In this document: positions 34,038-42,786 of the stretch, in pieces
Layout of the letters: the number at the start of each line of letters is the position of its first letter
How positions within the stretch are numbered: position 1 is the stretch's first letter
Assembly: GCF_018614655.1 (NCBI RefSeq)
Contig: NZ_JAGGOG010000014.1
Location: forward strand, 124,001-188,000
From: Pseudomonas fluorescens
GTDB lineage: Bacteria > Pseudomonadota > Gammaproteobacteria > Pseudomonadales > Pseudomonadaceae
Length of the DNA stretch: 64,000 bases
Direction: 5' to 3'
Program-made: the position numbers and the translations under genes
Notes under the pieces: model-generated
Databases searched by the model: none
What the model saw: only the letters and a program-made list of their open reading frames with translations
What the model was told of the DNA's origin: nothing

Positions 34038-35567
34038 TCAGCCGACTGTCGGCTCTTTATGGAGCAAGGAAATCCCCAGCACCGCACGCCGCCGCAGCCA
34101 GGGGCTGGGGCGATAACGTGGGTCGTGGGTGAGCTCACTCATGCGCTGCAAAATACTCAGGATCCGCCGCGGCCCGAGGGCATCGCCCCAAGCCAGCGGA
34201 CCGTTGGGATAGCCCAGACCCAGCTGCACCGCCTGGTCGATATCCTCGACGCTGGCGATCCGTTGCTGAGCAATGTCGCAGGCCAGGTTGACCACCATCG
34301 CCAACGTGCGCTGGACAACAAAACCGACGCTGTCACCAATCACCGTCACACCCACGCCATCGCTGGCGAGCAACGCATGGGCCGCGTCGCGCATAACGGG
34401 CGCGGTCAGTGGGTTTTGCATCAGCGTGCGATGGCGCGACAGGTCGGTCAGCAGATCAATGCACACCGTGCGCGCCGGGTCTGTATCGAAGCGCTCGCAC
34501 GCCGAGGTGGCATCGCGACCGTAAGGCGCCAGCAAACACAATGCCTCAGGCGAAGGCTGTGCAGCACTTTCAAGGTGCGCGCCCAACTCGATCACCAATG
34601 CACTCAAACGCTCATAGTCTTCTGCGTGTTCGGTGGCAATCCACACCGGCGGCAACGACGGGACTGCGGGCACCGGCTGCGGTTGTGGGCCGTCGATGAC
34701 CTGGCCGTTTTCATACCGATAAAAACCCTGTCCGGTCTTGCGCCCCAGGCGCCCACCCACCAGCATTTGCCGGGTCAGTGGCGAAGGCTTGTAACGTGGT
34801 TCCTGATAGAACTGGTTGTAGATCGACTCCATCACCGGATGGGAAACGTCCAGCCCGGTGAGGTCCAGCAATTCCAGCGGGCCCATGCGAAAGCCCGCGC
34901 CTTCGCGCAGGATGCGGTCGATGTCGCCGCACTGGGCGATGCCTTCATCGAGCATCTTCAGGGCTTCGGTGCCGTAGGCGCGACCCGCGTGGTTGACGAT
35001 AAAACCCGGCGTGTCCTTGGCTCGTACGCCACGGTGACCAACACGCGCGACGAAGGCCAACAATCGGTCGCCTACCTGCGGCGCCGTCGCCAGGCCGTCG
35101 ATGACTTCCACCACCCGCATCAAAGGCACCGGATTGAAGAAGTGCAGTCCCGCCACTCGCTCAGGATGCTGGCAACCGGTGGCAATCGACGTCACCGACA
35201 ACGACGAGGTGTTGGTAGCAAGGATGCAGTCCTCAGTAACGGTACCTTCCAATTGTTGCAACAGGCCGCGCTTGGCCTCCAGGTTTTCGACGATGGCTTC
35301 CACCACCAGATCGCAATCGCGCAGCTCATCTATGGCCGCCGTCACCTGCAGGTTTTCCAGCGCGACGTCCATCGCCGACTGGGGGATCTTGCCCTTGCTC
35401 ACCAGCTTGGCCAAGGTCACGCCGAGGTTGTCGCGAGCCGCTTGCGCCGCACCGTCGCGGGCATCGAACAGCCGCACACGCACACCGGCCTGAGCGGCAA
35501 TCTGCGCGATGCCGGCCCCCATGACACCGGTGCCTACCAGCCCCATGATCTTGATCGAATCGCCCAT
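34038..35567 (-). CDS. 3-hydroxyacyl-CoA dehydrogenase
   Basis: 509 residues. The Rossmann motif GLVGTGVMGAGIAQIAAQAG is followed by CDLVVEAIVENLEAK, ILATNTSSLSVTSIA, and AGLHFFNPVPLMRVVEVI with the catalytic histidine. Two C-terminal dimerisation domains are present (DTPGFIVNHAGRAYGTEALKM and a second copy near VVQRTLAMVVNLACDIAQQRIA), giving the ~500-residue PaaH-like form. It oxidises a 3-hydroxyacyl-CoA with NAD+. ATG 35567 is preferred: GGGGA lies six bases upstream, and it overlaps the hydratase gene end. Confidence 0.93.
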   Translation of the reverse strand: MGDSIKIMGLVGTGVMGAGIAQIAAQAGVRVRLFDARDGAAQAARDNLGVTLAKLVSKGKIPQSAMDVALENLQVTAAIDELRDCDLVVEAIVENLEAKRGLLQQLEGTVTEDCILATNTSSLSVTSIATGCQHPERVAGLHFFNPVPLMRVVEVIDGLATAPQVGDRLLAFVARVGHRGVRAKDTPGFIVNHAGRAYGTEALKMLDEGIAQCGDIDRILREGAGFRMGPLELLDLTGLDVSHPVMESIYNQFYQEPRYKPSPLTRQMLVGGRLGRKTGQGFYRYENGQVIDGPQPQPVPAVPSLPPVWIATEHAEDYERLSALVIELGAHLESAAQPSPEALCLLAPYGRDATSACERFDTDPARTVCIDLLTDLSRHRTLMQNPLTAPVMRDAAHALLASDGVGVTVIGDSVGFVVQRTLAMVVNLACDIAQQRIASVEDIDQAVQLGLGYPNGPLAWGDALGPRRILSILQRMSELTHDPRYRPSPWLRRRAVLGISLLHKEPTVG

Positions 35568-35569
35568 GG

Positions 35570-36355
35570 TCATTCCCCGAGGTAGTTAGGTGTGCGTTTC
35601 TCGAAGAACGCCGCGGCGCCCTCCTTCTGATCCGCAGAGTCGAACAACAGTTGGAAGGCCTTGCGCTCCAGTACCAGCGCGCTTTCCAGCGGCAAGTCGG
35701 CGCCGGCGAGCATGACTTCCTTGATCTGCTGCACCGCCAGCGGCGGCAACGCGGCTATCTGCGCCGCCAATTCCAGGGCGCGGGGCAAGGTCTGGTCGTC
35801 GGCCACCACTTCGCTGAGCATGCCCATGGCTAGGGCTTCCGGCGCCTTGACCATGCAGCCGGTCAGCGCAATGCGCATGGCCTGGAACTTACCCACCGCC
35901 CGCACGAGCCGCTGAGTACCGCCTGCCCCCGGCATCAAACCAAGCTTGACCTCCGGCTGGGCAAAACGCGCGGATTCACCGGCGACGATCAGGTCGCAAT
36001 GCATCGCCAGTTCGCAGCCGCCACCCAGGGCAAAACCGTTCACCGCCGCAATCACGGGCTTTGGGCAACGGCTAATGGCCTCCCACAAATACTCGGTGTG
36101 CCGACGGTACATCTCGATGGGACTGGCACTGGCGAACTCCTTGATATCGGCACCGGCGACGAAGAATTGCTCGCCACCGGTCAGCACGATAGCGCGCACG
36201 TCCTTGCGCTGGGCCAGAGCCCGGAAATGCAGCGCCAGTTCTTCACGGACCTGGGCGTTCAAGGCGTTTTTCACTTCAGGACGATGGATACGCACCACGG
36301 CAACGCCATTGTCCTGGACGTCGAGGTACACCACGGGGGGGACGGAATTGGCCAC
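35570..36355 (-). CDS. Enoyl-CoA hydratase/isomerase
   Basis: 261 residues of the crotonase fold. The oxyanion-hole segments are FFVAGADIKEF and FALGGGCELAMHCDLIVA. The catalytic glutamates are in GGGCELAM and PEVKLGLMPGAGGTQRL. It hydrates a 2-enoyl-CoA for the following dehydrogenase. Initiation is probably GTG 36355, five bases after AGGAG; a GTG at 36361 is too close to that site. It is the first gene of the leftward trio and faces the IclR gene across an intergenic region with operator-like palindromes. Confidence 0.92.
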   Translation of the reverse strand: MANSVPPVVYLDVQDNGVAVVRIHRPEVKNALNAQVREELALHFRALAQRKDVRAIVLTGGEQFFVAGADIKEFASASPIEMYRRHTEYLWEAISRCPKPVIAAVNGFALGGGCELAMHCDLIVAGESARFAQPEVKLGLMPGAGGTQRLVRAVGKFQAMRIALTGCMVKAPEALAMGMLSEVVADDQTLPRALELAAQIAALPPLAVQQIKEVMLAGADLPLESALVLERKAFQLLFDSADQKEGAAAFFEKRTPNYLGE

Positions 36356-36399
36356 ATTCACTCCTGCTGCAATGTTCTTGTTAGTGCGGTCAATGCATG

Positions 36400-36414
36400 T
36401 TTCGCTATGCGAAA
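36400..36414. promoter_or_regulatory. IclR-type operator candidate, hydratase-proximal
   Basis: TTTCGC-TAT-GCGAAA is a perfect 15-bp palindrome 45 bp upstream of the hydratase start. Similar TTCGC/GCGAA-type palindromes are known IclR-family sites. Confidence 0.6.
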
Positions 36415-36559
36415 TAACATTCCGTATTTAGCGATTAGCATAAGTATCGGTCTGCCGGGTGTAAACGTAAAAACCCAACACTCACGTAAAATAGCGATTA
36501 AGCCTTTGTTTATAAGCGTTTTATTAAGGACAAAACTTACAACGCCACAAGTTGCTTAG

Positions 36560-36574
36560 TTTCGCTGTGCGGAA
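36560..36574. promoter_or_regulatory. IclR-type operator candidate, regulator-proximal
   Basis: TTTCGC-TGT-GCGGAA matches the hydratase-proximal palindrome with two differences and lies 43 bp before the IclR start. The pair suggests control of both divergent operons by one regulator. Confidence 0.6.
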
Positions 36575-36617
36575 TACAATTTTGTTTTGTTGATTTTATA
36601 AAAAAATGGGGACTAAC

Positions 36618-37475
36618 ATGCGCCGTCGAAACATGGACCCGAACACCCCAGAAGCACCCGCAGGCAACACCGCCTTCGAGCATCTGCTGATCGATCCGAT
36701 GAACACCGATGAGGAGGAAGACAAGGACCGCCAGTTCGTCACCGCCTTGGCCCGAGGCCTGGAATTGCTGCGCTGCTTCACGCCGAGCGAAAGCGTGTTG
36801 GGTAACCAGGAACTGGCGCGCAAGACCGGGTTGCCAAAACCGACTATCACCCGGATGACGCACACCCTGACCCGCCTGGGGTATCTCAAGCACTTGCCAC
36901 AGTCGGGCCGGTATCAGTTGGATGTGGGGGTGATGGCGTTCGGTTACGCAATGCTTTCCAACCTGTCGGTGCGGGCCGTGGCCCATCCGCTGATGGAGAC
37001 GATGGCCAAGTACGCCCAGGCCGCCGTGGCAATGGCCACCCGGGACCGCCTGGACATGGTCTACCTGGACGTGATCCAGGGCGAGGCCAACATGACCATG
37101 CGCCGCCAGGTAGGCACGCGCTTGCCGTTGCACTTGAGTTCAGCAGGCCGCGCCTGCCTGGCAGCAATGCCGGAAAACGAGCGGGAATTCATGCTCGACC
37201 ATATCCGCCAGCGCCATCTAGAGGACTGGCCGGGAATCCGCAAGGGGCTGGAACGCGCCTTCCGGGACTACACCGACTTCGGCTATTGCATGTCGATCGG
37301 TGAGTGGCATCGCGATGTCAACGCCATCGCCGTACCGCTGTTTCATGCACAACATGGGCTGTTGACGTTCAACTGTGGCGGACCGAGTTTTCACCTCTCC
37401 CGGGAGAAACTCGAAGACGACATCGGACCACGCCTCAAGCACATGGTGAACAACATCGAGGCCGCCGCCCGCTAG
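36618..37475 (+). CDS. IclR-family transcriptional regulator
   Basis: 285 residues. Residues ~40-100 form the winged helix: FVTALARGLELLRCFTPSES, LGNQELARKTGLPKPTITRMTHTLTRLGYL, preceded by an acidic N-terminal tail. The effector domain follows (GYAMLSNLSVRAVAHPLMETMAK, LPLHLSSAGRACLAAMPE, DFGYCMSIGEWHRDVNAIAVPLF), the last being the IclR ligand-domain signature. ATG 36618 is chosen because GGGGA lies six bases upstream; the ATG at 36606 has none. It probably senses an acid or acyl-CoA of the surrounding pathway through the two palindromes upstream. Confidence 0.92.
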   Translation: MRRRNMDPNTPEAPAGNTAFEHLLIDPMNTDEEEDKDRQFVTALARGLELLRCFTPSESVLGNQELARKTGLPKPTITRMTHTLTRLGYLKHLPQSGRYQLDVGVMAFGYAMLSNLSVRAVAHPLMETMAKYAQAAVAMATRDRLDMVYLDVIQGEANMTMRRQVGTRLPLHLSSAGRACLAAMPENEREFMLDHIRQRHLEDWPGIRKGLERAFRDYTDFGYCMSIGEWHRDVNAIAVPLFHAQHGLLTFNCGGPSFHLSREKLEDDIGPRLKHMVNNIEAAAR

Positions 37476-37544
37476 ACAAATCGGTGCACGGCCTCGGCAG
37501 TTTAAATACAACAGGCCCGCCGAACGGGCCGCCGAGGAATGCAC

Positions 37545-38699
37545 ATGATCCGAGATCCGGAAACGCTTCACCTTCTGCTGGAAACCCTCCAGCAGTTCGT
37601 CAACGAAGCGCTGATCCCACGGGAAAACGAACTGGCCGAGACCGATGACGTCCCGGCAGATATCGTCAACCAGTTCCGCGAGTTGGGCCTGTTCGGCCTG
37701 ACCCTCCCCGAAGCCTACGGCGGCCTTGGGCTGACCATGGAAGAAGAGGTCAATGTCGCCTTCGAACTGGGCCGCACCTCTCCGGCGTTCCGCTCCTATT
37801 TCGGCACCAACAATGGCATCGGCTCCATCGGCATCCTGCTCGATGGCACCGAAGCGCAGAAGCAACACTACCTGCCCAAACTGGCCAGCGGCGAGCTGCT
37901 CAGCTCGTTCTGCCTGACCGAACCGGATTCGGGCTCCGACGCCGCTTCGCTGAAAACCTCGGCGATACGCGACGGCGACCACTACGTCATCAATGGCACC
38001 AAACGCTTTATCACCAACGCGCCGCACGCGGGCATCTATACAGTCATGGCCCGCACCAACCCGGACATCAAGGGCTCGGGTGGCATCAGTGCGTTTATCG
38101 TCGAGCGCAACACGCCGGGGCTGTCCCTGGGCAAGCGCGACCACAAGATGGGCCAGAAAGGCGCCCACACCTGTGACGTGATTTTCGACAATGTGCGTGT
38201 GCCAGCTGATCAGTTGATCGGTGGCGTCGAAGGTGTGGGTTTCAAGACCGCGATGAAAGTCCTCGACAAGGGCCGCCTGCACATTGCAGCGGTCAGCGTC
38301 GGTGCCGCCGAACGCATGCTCAACGATGCCTTGAACTACGCCATCGAGCGCAAACAGTTTGGCCAGCCGATTGCCGAGTTCCAATTGATCCAGGCCATGC
38401 TCGCCGACAGCAAGGCCGAAATCTATGCGGCCCGCTGCATGGTGCTGGACGCCGCACGCAAGCGTGACGATGGCCAGAACATTGGCACCGAAGCCTCTTG
38501 CTCGAAGATGTTCGCCACCGAAATGTGCGGCCGGGTAGCGGACCGCTGCGTGCAGATTCATGGCGGCGCCGGGTATGTCAGCGAATACGCCATTGAGCGT
38601 TTTTATCGCGACGTGCGGTTGTTCCGGCTGTACGAGGGCACCACGCAGATCCAGCAACTGGTGATCGCCCGCAACATGATTCGCGAGGCGCAGCGCTAA
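37545..38699 (+). CDS. Acyl-CoA dehydrogenase
   Basis: 384 residues, FAD-dependent. Hallmarks are LSSFCLTEPDSGSDAASLKTSA (substrate/FAD contacts), GTKRFITNAPHAGIYTVMART, ALNYAIERKQFGQPIAEFQ (signature), and VQIHGGAGYVSEYAIERFYRDVRLFRLYEGTTQIQ with the C-terminal FAD-binding Gly-Gly and the Glu typical of medium/short-chain type enzymes. It introduces the double bond that the hydratase acts on. ATG 37545 lies six bases after GAGGA. It follows the IclR gene by 69 bp and is on the same strand, opposite to the other beta-oxidation genes. Confidence 0.93.
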   Translation: MIRDPETLHLLLETLQQFVNEALIPRENELAETDDVPADIVNQFRELGLFGLTLPEAYGGLGLTMEEEVNVAFELGRTSPAFRSYFGTNNGIGSIGILLDGTEAQKQHYLPKLASGELLSSFCLTEPDSGSDAASLKTSAIRDGDHYVINGTKRFITNAPHAGIYTVMARTNPDIKGSGGISAFIVERNTPGLSLGKRDHKMGQKGAHTCDVIFDNVRVPADQLIGGVEGVGFKTAMKVLDKGRLHIAAVSVGAAERMLNDALNYAIERKQFGQPIAEFQLIQAMLADSKAEIYAARCMVLDAARKRDDGQNIGTEASCSKMFATEMCGRVADRCVQIHGGAGYVSEYAIERFYRDVRLFRLYEGTTQIQQLVIARNMIREAQR

Positions 38700-38740
38700 C
38701 TATCAAGCACACCGCAAACCCAATGTGAAAGTCGATCAAA

Positions 38741-38829
38741 TGTGGGAGCCGGGCTTGCCCACGATGCAGGCACCTCGGCCTGTCAGTTGCACCGAGGTGA
38801 TGCTATCGCGAGCAAGCCCGCTCCCACAT
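38741..38829. repeat. REP-type inverted repeat
   Basis: TGTGGGAGCcGGGCTTGC ... GCAAGCCCGCTCCCACA, the common Pseudomonas fluorescens-group intergenic palindrome pair. It fills the gap between the dehydrogenase and symporter genes and may act as a weak transcript barrier. Confidence 0.85.
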
Positions 38830-38888
38830 CAGCCGCTTTACCGCAACACCCATACCCAGTGCCCTAACAACTACAACAAGGTATCGCT

Positions 38889-40163
38889 ATGGAAGTCGCC
38901 ACTCAGGCGGGTGCGTTGTCACCCGCAAAAAACAAGCTGTGGATCATCGTCTTCATCTTCTGCTTCCTCGGTCTGCTGATCGACGGCGCGGACTTGATGC
39001 TGCTGTCCTATAGCCTCGGTAGCCTGAAGACCGAGTTCGGCCTGACCAGTGTCGAGGCCGGCAGCCTGGGCAGTTTCACCCTCGCCGGGATGGCGATTGG
39101 CGGGATCTACGGCGGCTGGGCCTGTGACCGATTCGGTCGGGTGAAAACCGTGGTCTGGAGCATCGTGCTGTTCTCCGTCGGCACCGCAATCCTGGGCATG
39201 ACCCACAGCTATTGGCAGTTCGCGAGCACCCGGTTTTTCGCCTCGCTGGGATTGGGCGCGCTGTATGTCGCTTGCAACACCCTGATGGCCGAATACGTGC
39301 CGACCCGCTACCGCACAACGGTGCTCGGCACCTTGCAGGCGGGCTGGTCGGTGGGTTACATCGTCGCCACTTTGCTGGCCGGCTGGATCCTGCCCGACCA
39401 CGGCTGGCGCTGGCTGTTTTACGTGGCGATCATCCCGGTGATTCTCGCGGTGCTGATGCAACGCCTGGTGCCGGAGCCACAAGCCTGGATCAAGGCCCAG
39501 GCCGAACGTGCCCGGGAAAAGGCCGAAGGCATCAAGCGAGTCTCTACGAAAAAACCCGATGGCATGTTCAAGCTGATTTTCAGCGACCCGAAAGCCAGCC
39601 GCATGTTTATCCTGTGGGCGCTGACCGCAGGTTTCCTGCAATTCGGTTACTACGGGGTCAATAACTGGATGCCGTCCTACCTGGAAAGCGAGTTGGGGAT
39701 GAACTTCAAGTCGATGACCAGCTATATGGTCGGCACGTACGCGGCGATGATTTTCGGCAAGATCCTTGCTGGCCTCGCGGCGGACCGCCTGGGACGGCGC
39801 AGCGTGTTTGCGGTCGGCGCCTTGGGTACGGCCATCTTCCTGCCGGTGATCGTGCTGTTCCAGAGCCCGGAAAACATCCTCTGGCTGCTGATTGTGTTCG
39901 GCTTCCTGTACGGCATTCCCTACGGCGTCAACGCGACCTACATGACCGAAAGCTTCGAGGCGAAATTTCGCGGATCGGCGGTGGGCGGTGCCTACAACAT
40001 CGGCCGGATTGGCGCGGCCGTTGCACCGGCAGCCATTGGTTTCCTGGCGTCCCATGGTTCGATCGGCGTGGGTTTTATGGTCATGGGCGCAGCGTACTTT
40101 ATCTGTGGAGTCATCCCGGCGCTGTTTATCCGCGACAAGCAATTTGATCCGCAGAAACAGTGA
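38889..40163 (+). CDS. MFS acid:H+ symporter (AAHS-like)
   Basis: 424 residues, 12 predicted helices. FCFLGLLIDGADLMLLSYSL contains the D-G-x-D element of aromatic acid/H+ symporters. GWACDRFGRVKTVVW is the loop 2-3 motif A, and LADRLGRRSVFAV repeats it in the second half. RFFASLGLGALYVACNTLMAEYVPTRYR is the conserved helix 4-5 region. It should import an aromatic or related carboxylate, fitting the CoA-transferase and beta-oxidation genes beside it. The substrate is not deducible. Confidence 0.9.
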   Translation: MEVATQAGALSPAKNKLWIIVFIFCFLGLLIDGADLMLLSYSLGSLKTEFGLTSVEAGSLGSFTLAGMAIGGIYGGWACDRFGRVKTVVWSIVLFSVGTAILGMTHSYWQFASTRFFASLGLGALYVACNTLMAEYVPTRYRTTVLGTLQAGWSVGYIVATLLAGWILPDHGWRWLFYVAIIPVILAVLMQRLVPEPQAWIKAQAERAREKAEGIKRVSTKKPDGMFKLIFSDPKASRMFILWALTAGFLQFGYYGVNNWMPSYLESELGMNFKSMTSYMVGTYAAMIFGKILAGLAADRLGRRSVFAVGALGTAIFLPVIVLFQSPENILWLLIVFGFLYGIPYGVNATYMTESFEAKFRGSAVGGAYNIGRIGAAVAPAAIGFLASHGSIGVGFMVMGAAYFICGVIPALFIRDKQFDPQKQ

Positions 40164-40180
40164 GTTATCTCTGATAAACG

Positions 40181-40204
40181 TGTGGGATCGGACGCGCTCC
40201 CACA
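40181..40204. repeat. Short REP-like palindrome
   Basis: TGTGGGATCGGACGCGCTCCCACA between the symporter and hydrolase genes; a shortened form of the common TGTGGGAG palindrome. Confidence 0.7.
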
Positions 40205-40301
40205 CTGTGAATCAAAGGACAAAACCTAGCTGTTTTGCTAGTTACGCAATTTTTCCGGGGCGACTATCGTGTACCTGATCATTTTTATGGCAGGGCACGA
40301 A

Positions 40302-41045
40302 ATGGAGTTAATCGAAACAACCCGCGAAGGCGTTGCCTTCTTTGGTGGCTACCGCACGTGGTACCGGGTGACCGGCAACCTCGACAGCGGCCTGGCACCG
40401 CTGGTCATCCTCCACGGCGGCCCGGGCGGTAGCCATGACTACCTCGACGCATTCAAGGACGTGGCCGCCAGCGGCCATGCCGTCATTCACTACGACCAAC
40501 TGGACAACGGGCACTCAACGCTCCTGCCGGATAAAGATCCTGCATTCTGGACCATCAGCCTGTTCCTCGAAGAACTGGACAACCTGTTGGACCACCTGCA
40601 AATCAGCAACCACTACGCCCTTCTTGGACAAGCCCGCGGCAGCGCGCTCGGCTGCGAACACGCGCTGTTGCATCCCGCTGGCCTGCGCGCACTGATTGTC
40701 GCCAATTCCCCAAGCTGCATGCGCACCTGGATCAGCGAAAACCAGCACCTGCGCACACTGTTGCCACCCGGCGTGCAGAAAACCCTGCTCAAGCAGGAGC
40801 AAACCATCCGTTTGAACGAATGGAATGTCGCCGGCCGACTGTCGAAAATAGAGGTGCCGACCCTGGTGATTTCCGGACGCCATGACCCGGCAACCTCCCT
40901 GGTGGTCAAGCCGTTCCTGGAGGAGATCCCCGATGTTCGCTGGGCGCTGTTTGCAGACTCGACGCACATGCCGCACATCGAGGAGCGCCAGGCGTGCATG
41001 GGCACAGTGGTGAAGTTTCTGGATGAGACCTGCAGACTGAATTAA
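40302..41045 (+). CDS. Alpha/beta hydrolase, proline iminopeptidase-like
   Basis: 247 residues. [15 protein letters not shown] is the HGGPG oxyanion motif of proline iminopeptidases. The nucleophile elbow of that family (GxSWGG or GQSxGG) is altered here: [20 protein letters not shown], with Ala where the Ser is expected in G-Q-A-R-G; a Ser follows two residues later. Asp in [10 protein letters not shown] and His in DSTHMPHIE are in place. So it may be catalytically unusual or inactive as a Ser hydrolase. ATG 40302 has AGGG six bases upstream. It sits in the acyl-CoA cluster; a role in releasing an acid from an amide or ester is speculative. Confidence 0.82.
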   Translation: MELIETTREGVAFFGGYRTWYRVTGNLDSGLAPLVILHGGPGGSHDYLDAFKDVAASGHAVIHYDQLDNGHSTLLPDKDPAFWTISLFLEELDNLLDHLQISNHYALLGQARGSALGCEHALLHPAGLRALIVANSPSCMRTWISENQHLRTLLPPGVQKTLLKQEQTIRLNEWNVAGRLSKIEVPTLVISGRHDPATSLVVKPFLEEIPDVRWALFADSTHMPHIEERQACMGTVVKFLDETCRLN

Positions 41046-41101
41046 AAGAACGCCGCCTCCCGCAGCCGACTTGCACGTGCTGCCGAAGGTGGCGTTCTTT
41101 T
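41044..41101. terminator. Bidirectional terminator between convergent genes
   Basis: AAAAGAACGCC (41044-41054) pairs with GGCGTTCTTTT (41091-41101) around a GC-rich loop that can itself fold. It serves the hydrolase (+) and permease (-) genes. Confidence 0.75.
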
Positions 41102-41113
41102 GCCTACCTTTGA

Positions 41114-42625
41114 TTACACGTGGCTGGTTTCAGCCCGCCCTGCCACCGAGGCCTTCGTCGACACCTCGGCCAGCAATGGAATCTCCTTACCTTCGGCATC
41201 AAACAACTTGCCGCCACTGAAGTAATCCCCATCGCGCAGCGCCGCCACGTCCTGGAAGCACAGGCTGCGTTCAGTGCCTGCGACAAATACCGACTGCTGG
41301 TCAGAGTTGCCGGCCGTGAAGTGGTTGAACGTCAGGTTCAGCAAAATCGCCATGATCGCCGACGAACTAATCCCCGAATGGAAAATGGTCGCGAACCAGC
41401 TTGGGAACTGGTCATAGAAGTTTGGCGCGGCGATGGGAATCATGCCGAAGCCGATGGAGGTGGCGACGATGATCAAGTTCATGTTGTTGCGGTAATCGAC
41501 CTTGGACAAGGTACGAATCCCACTGGCCGCCACTGTGCCAAACAGCACAATCCCGGCACCGCCCAACACCGACGTAGGCACCGCCGCAATCACCCGCCCC
41601 ATGAATGGCAACAGGCCGAGAACCACCAGAAACACACCGCCCGTCGCCACCACAAAGCGGCTCTTGACCCCGGTCACCGCCACCAGGCCGACGTTCTGGG
41701 CGAAGGCACTCTGGGTGAACGAACCGAAGATCGGCGCAAACAGGCTCGACAGCATGTCGGCGCGCAAACCGTTACCCAGACGCTTGGAGTCAACCTTGGT
41801 GTCGATGATCTCGCCCACCGCCAGGATGTCGGCTGAGGTTTCCACCAACGTCACCATGATCACGATGCACATGGAAATGATCGCGGCCACATGGAAGGTC
41901 GGCATGCCGAAATGGAACGGCGTAGGGAAACCGAACATCGGCCCTTGGGTCACGCTGGAAAAGTCGGCCATGCCGAGCAATACCGCGATCACCGTGCCAA
42001 TCACCATGGCCAACAGGATCGACAGCCGCGAGATGGCCGCGCTGCCCAGTTTGCTCAGCAACAACACCAGCACCAGGGTCAGCGCTGCCAGGCCGATATT
42101 GGCCGTGCTGCCAAAGTCCGCAGCGTGGCTGTTGCCGCCCATGGCCCAGCGGGCCGCGACGGGCATCAGGGTCAGGCCGATGGTGGTGATGACGATCCCG
42201 GTCACCATCGGCGGGAAGTACTTGGTGATCCGTGAGAATACCGGCGTGATCAGCAAGCCGATCAAGGACGCGGCCATCACCGCCCCGAGGATCGCAGGCA
42301 TGCCGCCCTCCCCCTCGCTGCCAACAATCGCCACCATAGTCGCCACACCCGAAAAAGACACCCCTTGCACCAGCGGCAATTGGCAACCGAAGAACGGCAG
42401 GCCGAGGGTTTGCAGCAGGGTTGCCAAGCCACCGGCGAACAGCGAGGCGGCGATCAGCAGGCCAATGTCCGCCGGCGACAACCCGGCCGCCTGGCCAATG
42501 ATCAGCGGTACGGCAACGATGCCGCCGTACATGGTGAGCACATGCTGCAGGCCGTAAGCCATATTGGCTGCGACGCCGAGATTTTCGTCTTCTGGCCGTT
42601 GCGGTGACGCCTTCGGGATAGTCAT
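41114..42625 (-). CDS. NCS2 purine (xanthine/urate) permease
   Basis: 503 residues of the nucleobase:cation symporter-2 family with about 12-14 helices. Typical segments are NMAYGLQHVLTMYGGIVAVPLIIG, FFGCQLPLVQGVSFSG, and the signature VGEIIDTKVDSKRLGNGLRADMLSSLFAPIFGSFTQSAFAQNVGLVAVTGVKSRFV. The QNVGLVAVTGVKSRF portion, with Gln-Asn and Thr-Gly, is typical of xanthine/uric acid members rather than UraA. The initiation codon is not certain: ATG 42625 is used although no good ribosome site is visible. It faces a Tsx-like porin gene across a region with a TTGTATACAA palindrome. Confidence 0.92.
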   Translation of the reverse strand: MTIPKASPQRPEDENLGVAANMAYGLQHVLTMYGGIVAVPLIIGQAAGLSPADIGLLIAASLFAGGLATLLQTLGLPFFGCQLPLVQGVSFSGVATMVAIVGSEGEGGMPAILGAVMAASLIGLLITPVFSRITKYFPPMVTGIVITTIGLTLMPVAARWAMGGNSHAADFGSTANIGLAALTLVLVLLLSKLGSAAISRLSILLAMVIGTVIAVLLGMADFSSVTQGPMFGFPTPFHFGMPTFHVAAIISMCIVIMVTLVETSADILAVGEIIDTKVDSKRLGNGLRADMLSSLFAPIFGSFTQSAFAQNVGLVAVTGVKSRFVVATGGVFLVVLGLLPFMGRVIAAVPTSVLGGAGIVLFGTVAASGIRTLSKVDYRNNMNLIIVATSIGFGMIPIAAPNFYDQFPSWFATIFHSGISSSAIMAILLNLTFNHFTAGNSDQQSVFVAGTERSLCFQDVAALRDGDYFSGGKLFDAEGKEIPLLAEVSTKASVAGRAETSHV

Positions 42626-42691
42626 GGTGAGGGGTCTCTGTTTTTGTTGTGCAGCCACTGTATGCAATACGAAGACTAGATGTCCATAGAG

Positions 42692-42701
42692 TTGTATACA
42701 A
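42692..42701. promoter_or_regulatory. GntR-type operator candidate
   Basis: TTGTATACAA is a perfect palindrome between the divergent NCS2 permease and Tsx-like genes; a related gTATgCaATAC lies about 30 bp to its left. Such sites are bound by some GntR/FCD regulators. No GntR gene of that class lies beside it. Confidence 0.45.
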
Positions 42702-42786
42702 TCATACGAACAAGATACCCTCCATCGGCGTTACAAAAACAACCACCTGGCCGTCATGAGCCAAAACGCCAAAGGATCTCAACCCT

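Noticed and set aside
34059..35585. 508-residue plus-strand frame and similar long frames opposite the dehydrogenase genes (also 37218-38657, 38919-40205)
   Set aside because: All are Arg/His/Gln-rich antisense shadows of well-supported genes on the other strand.
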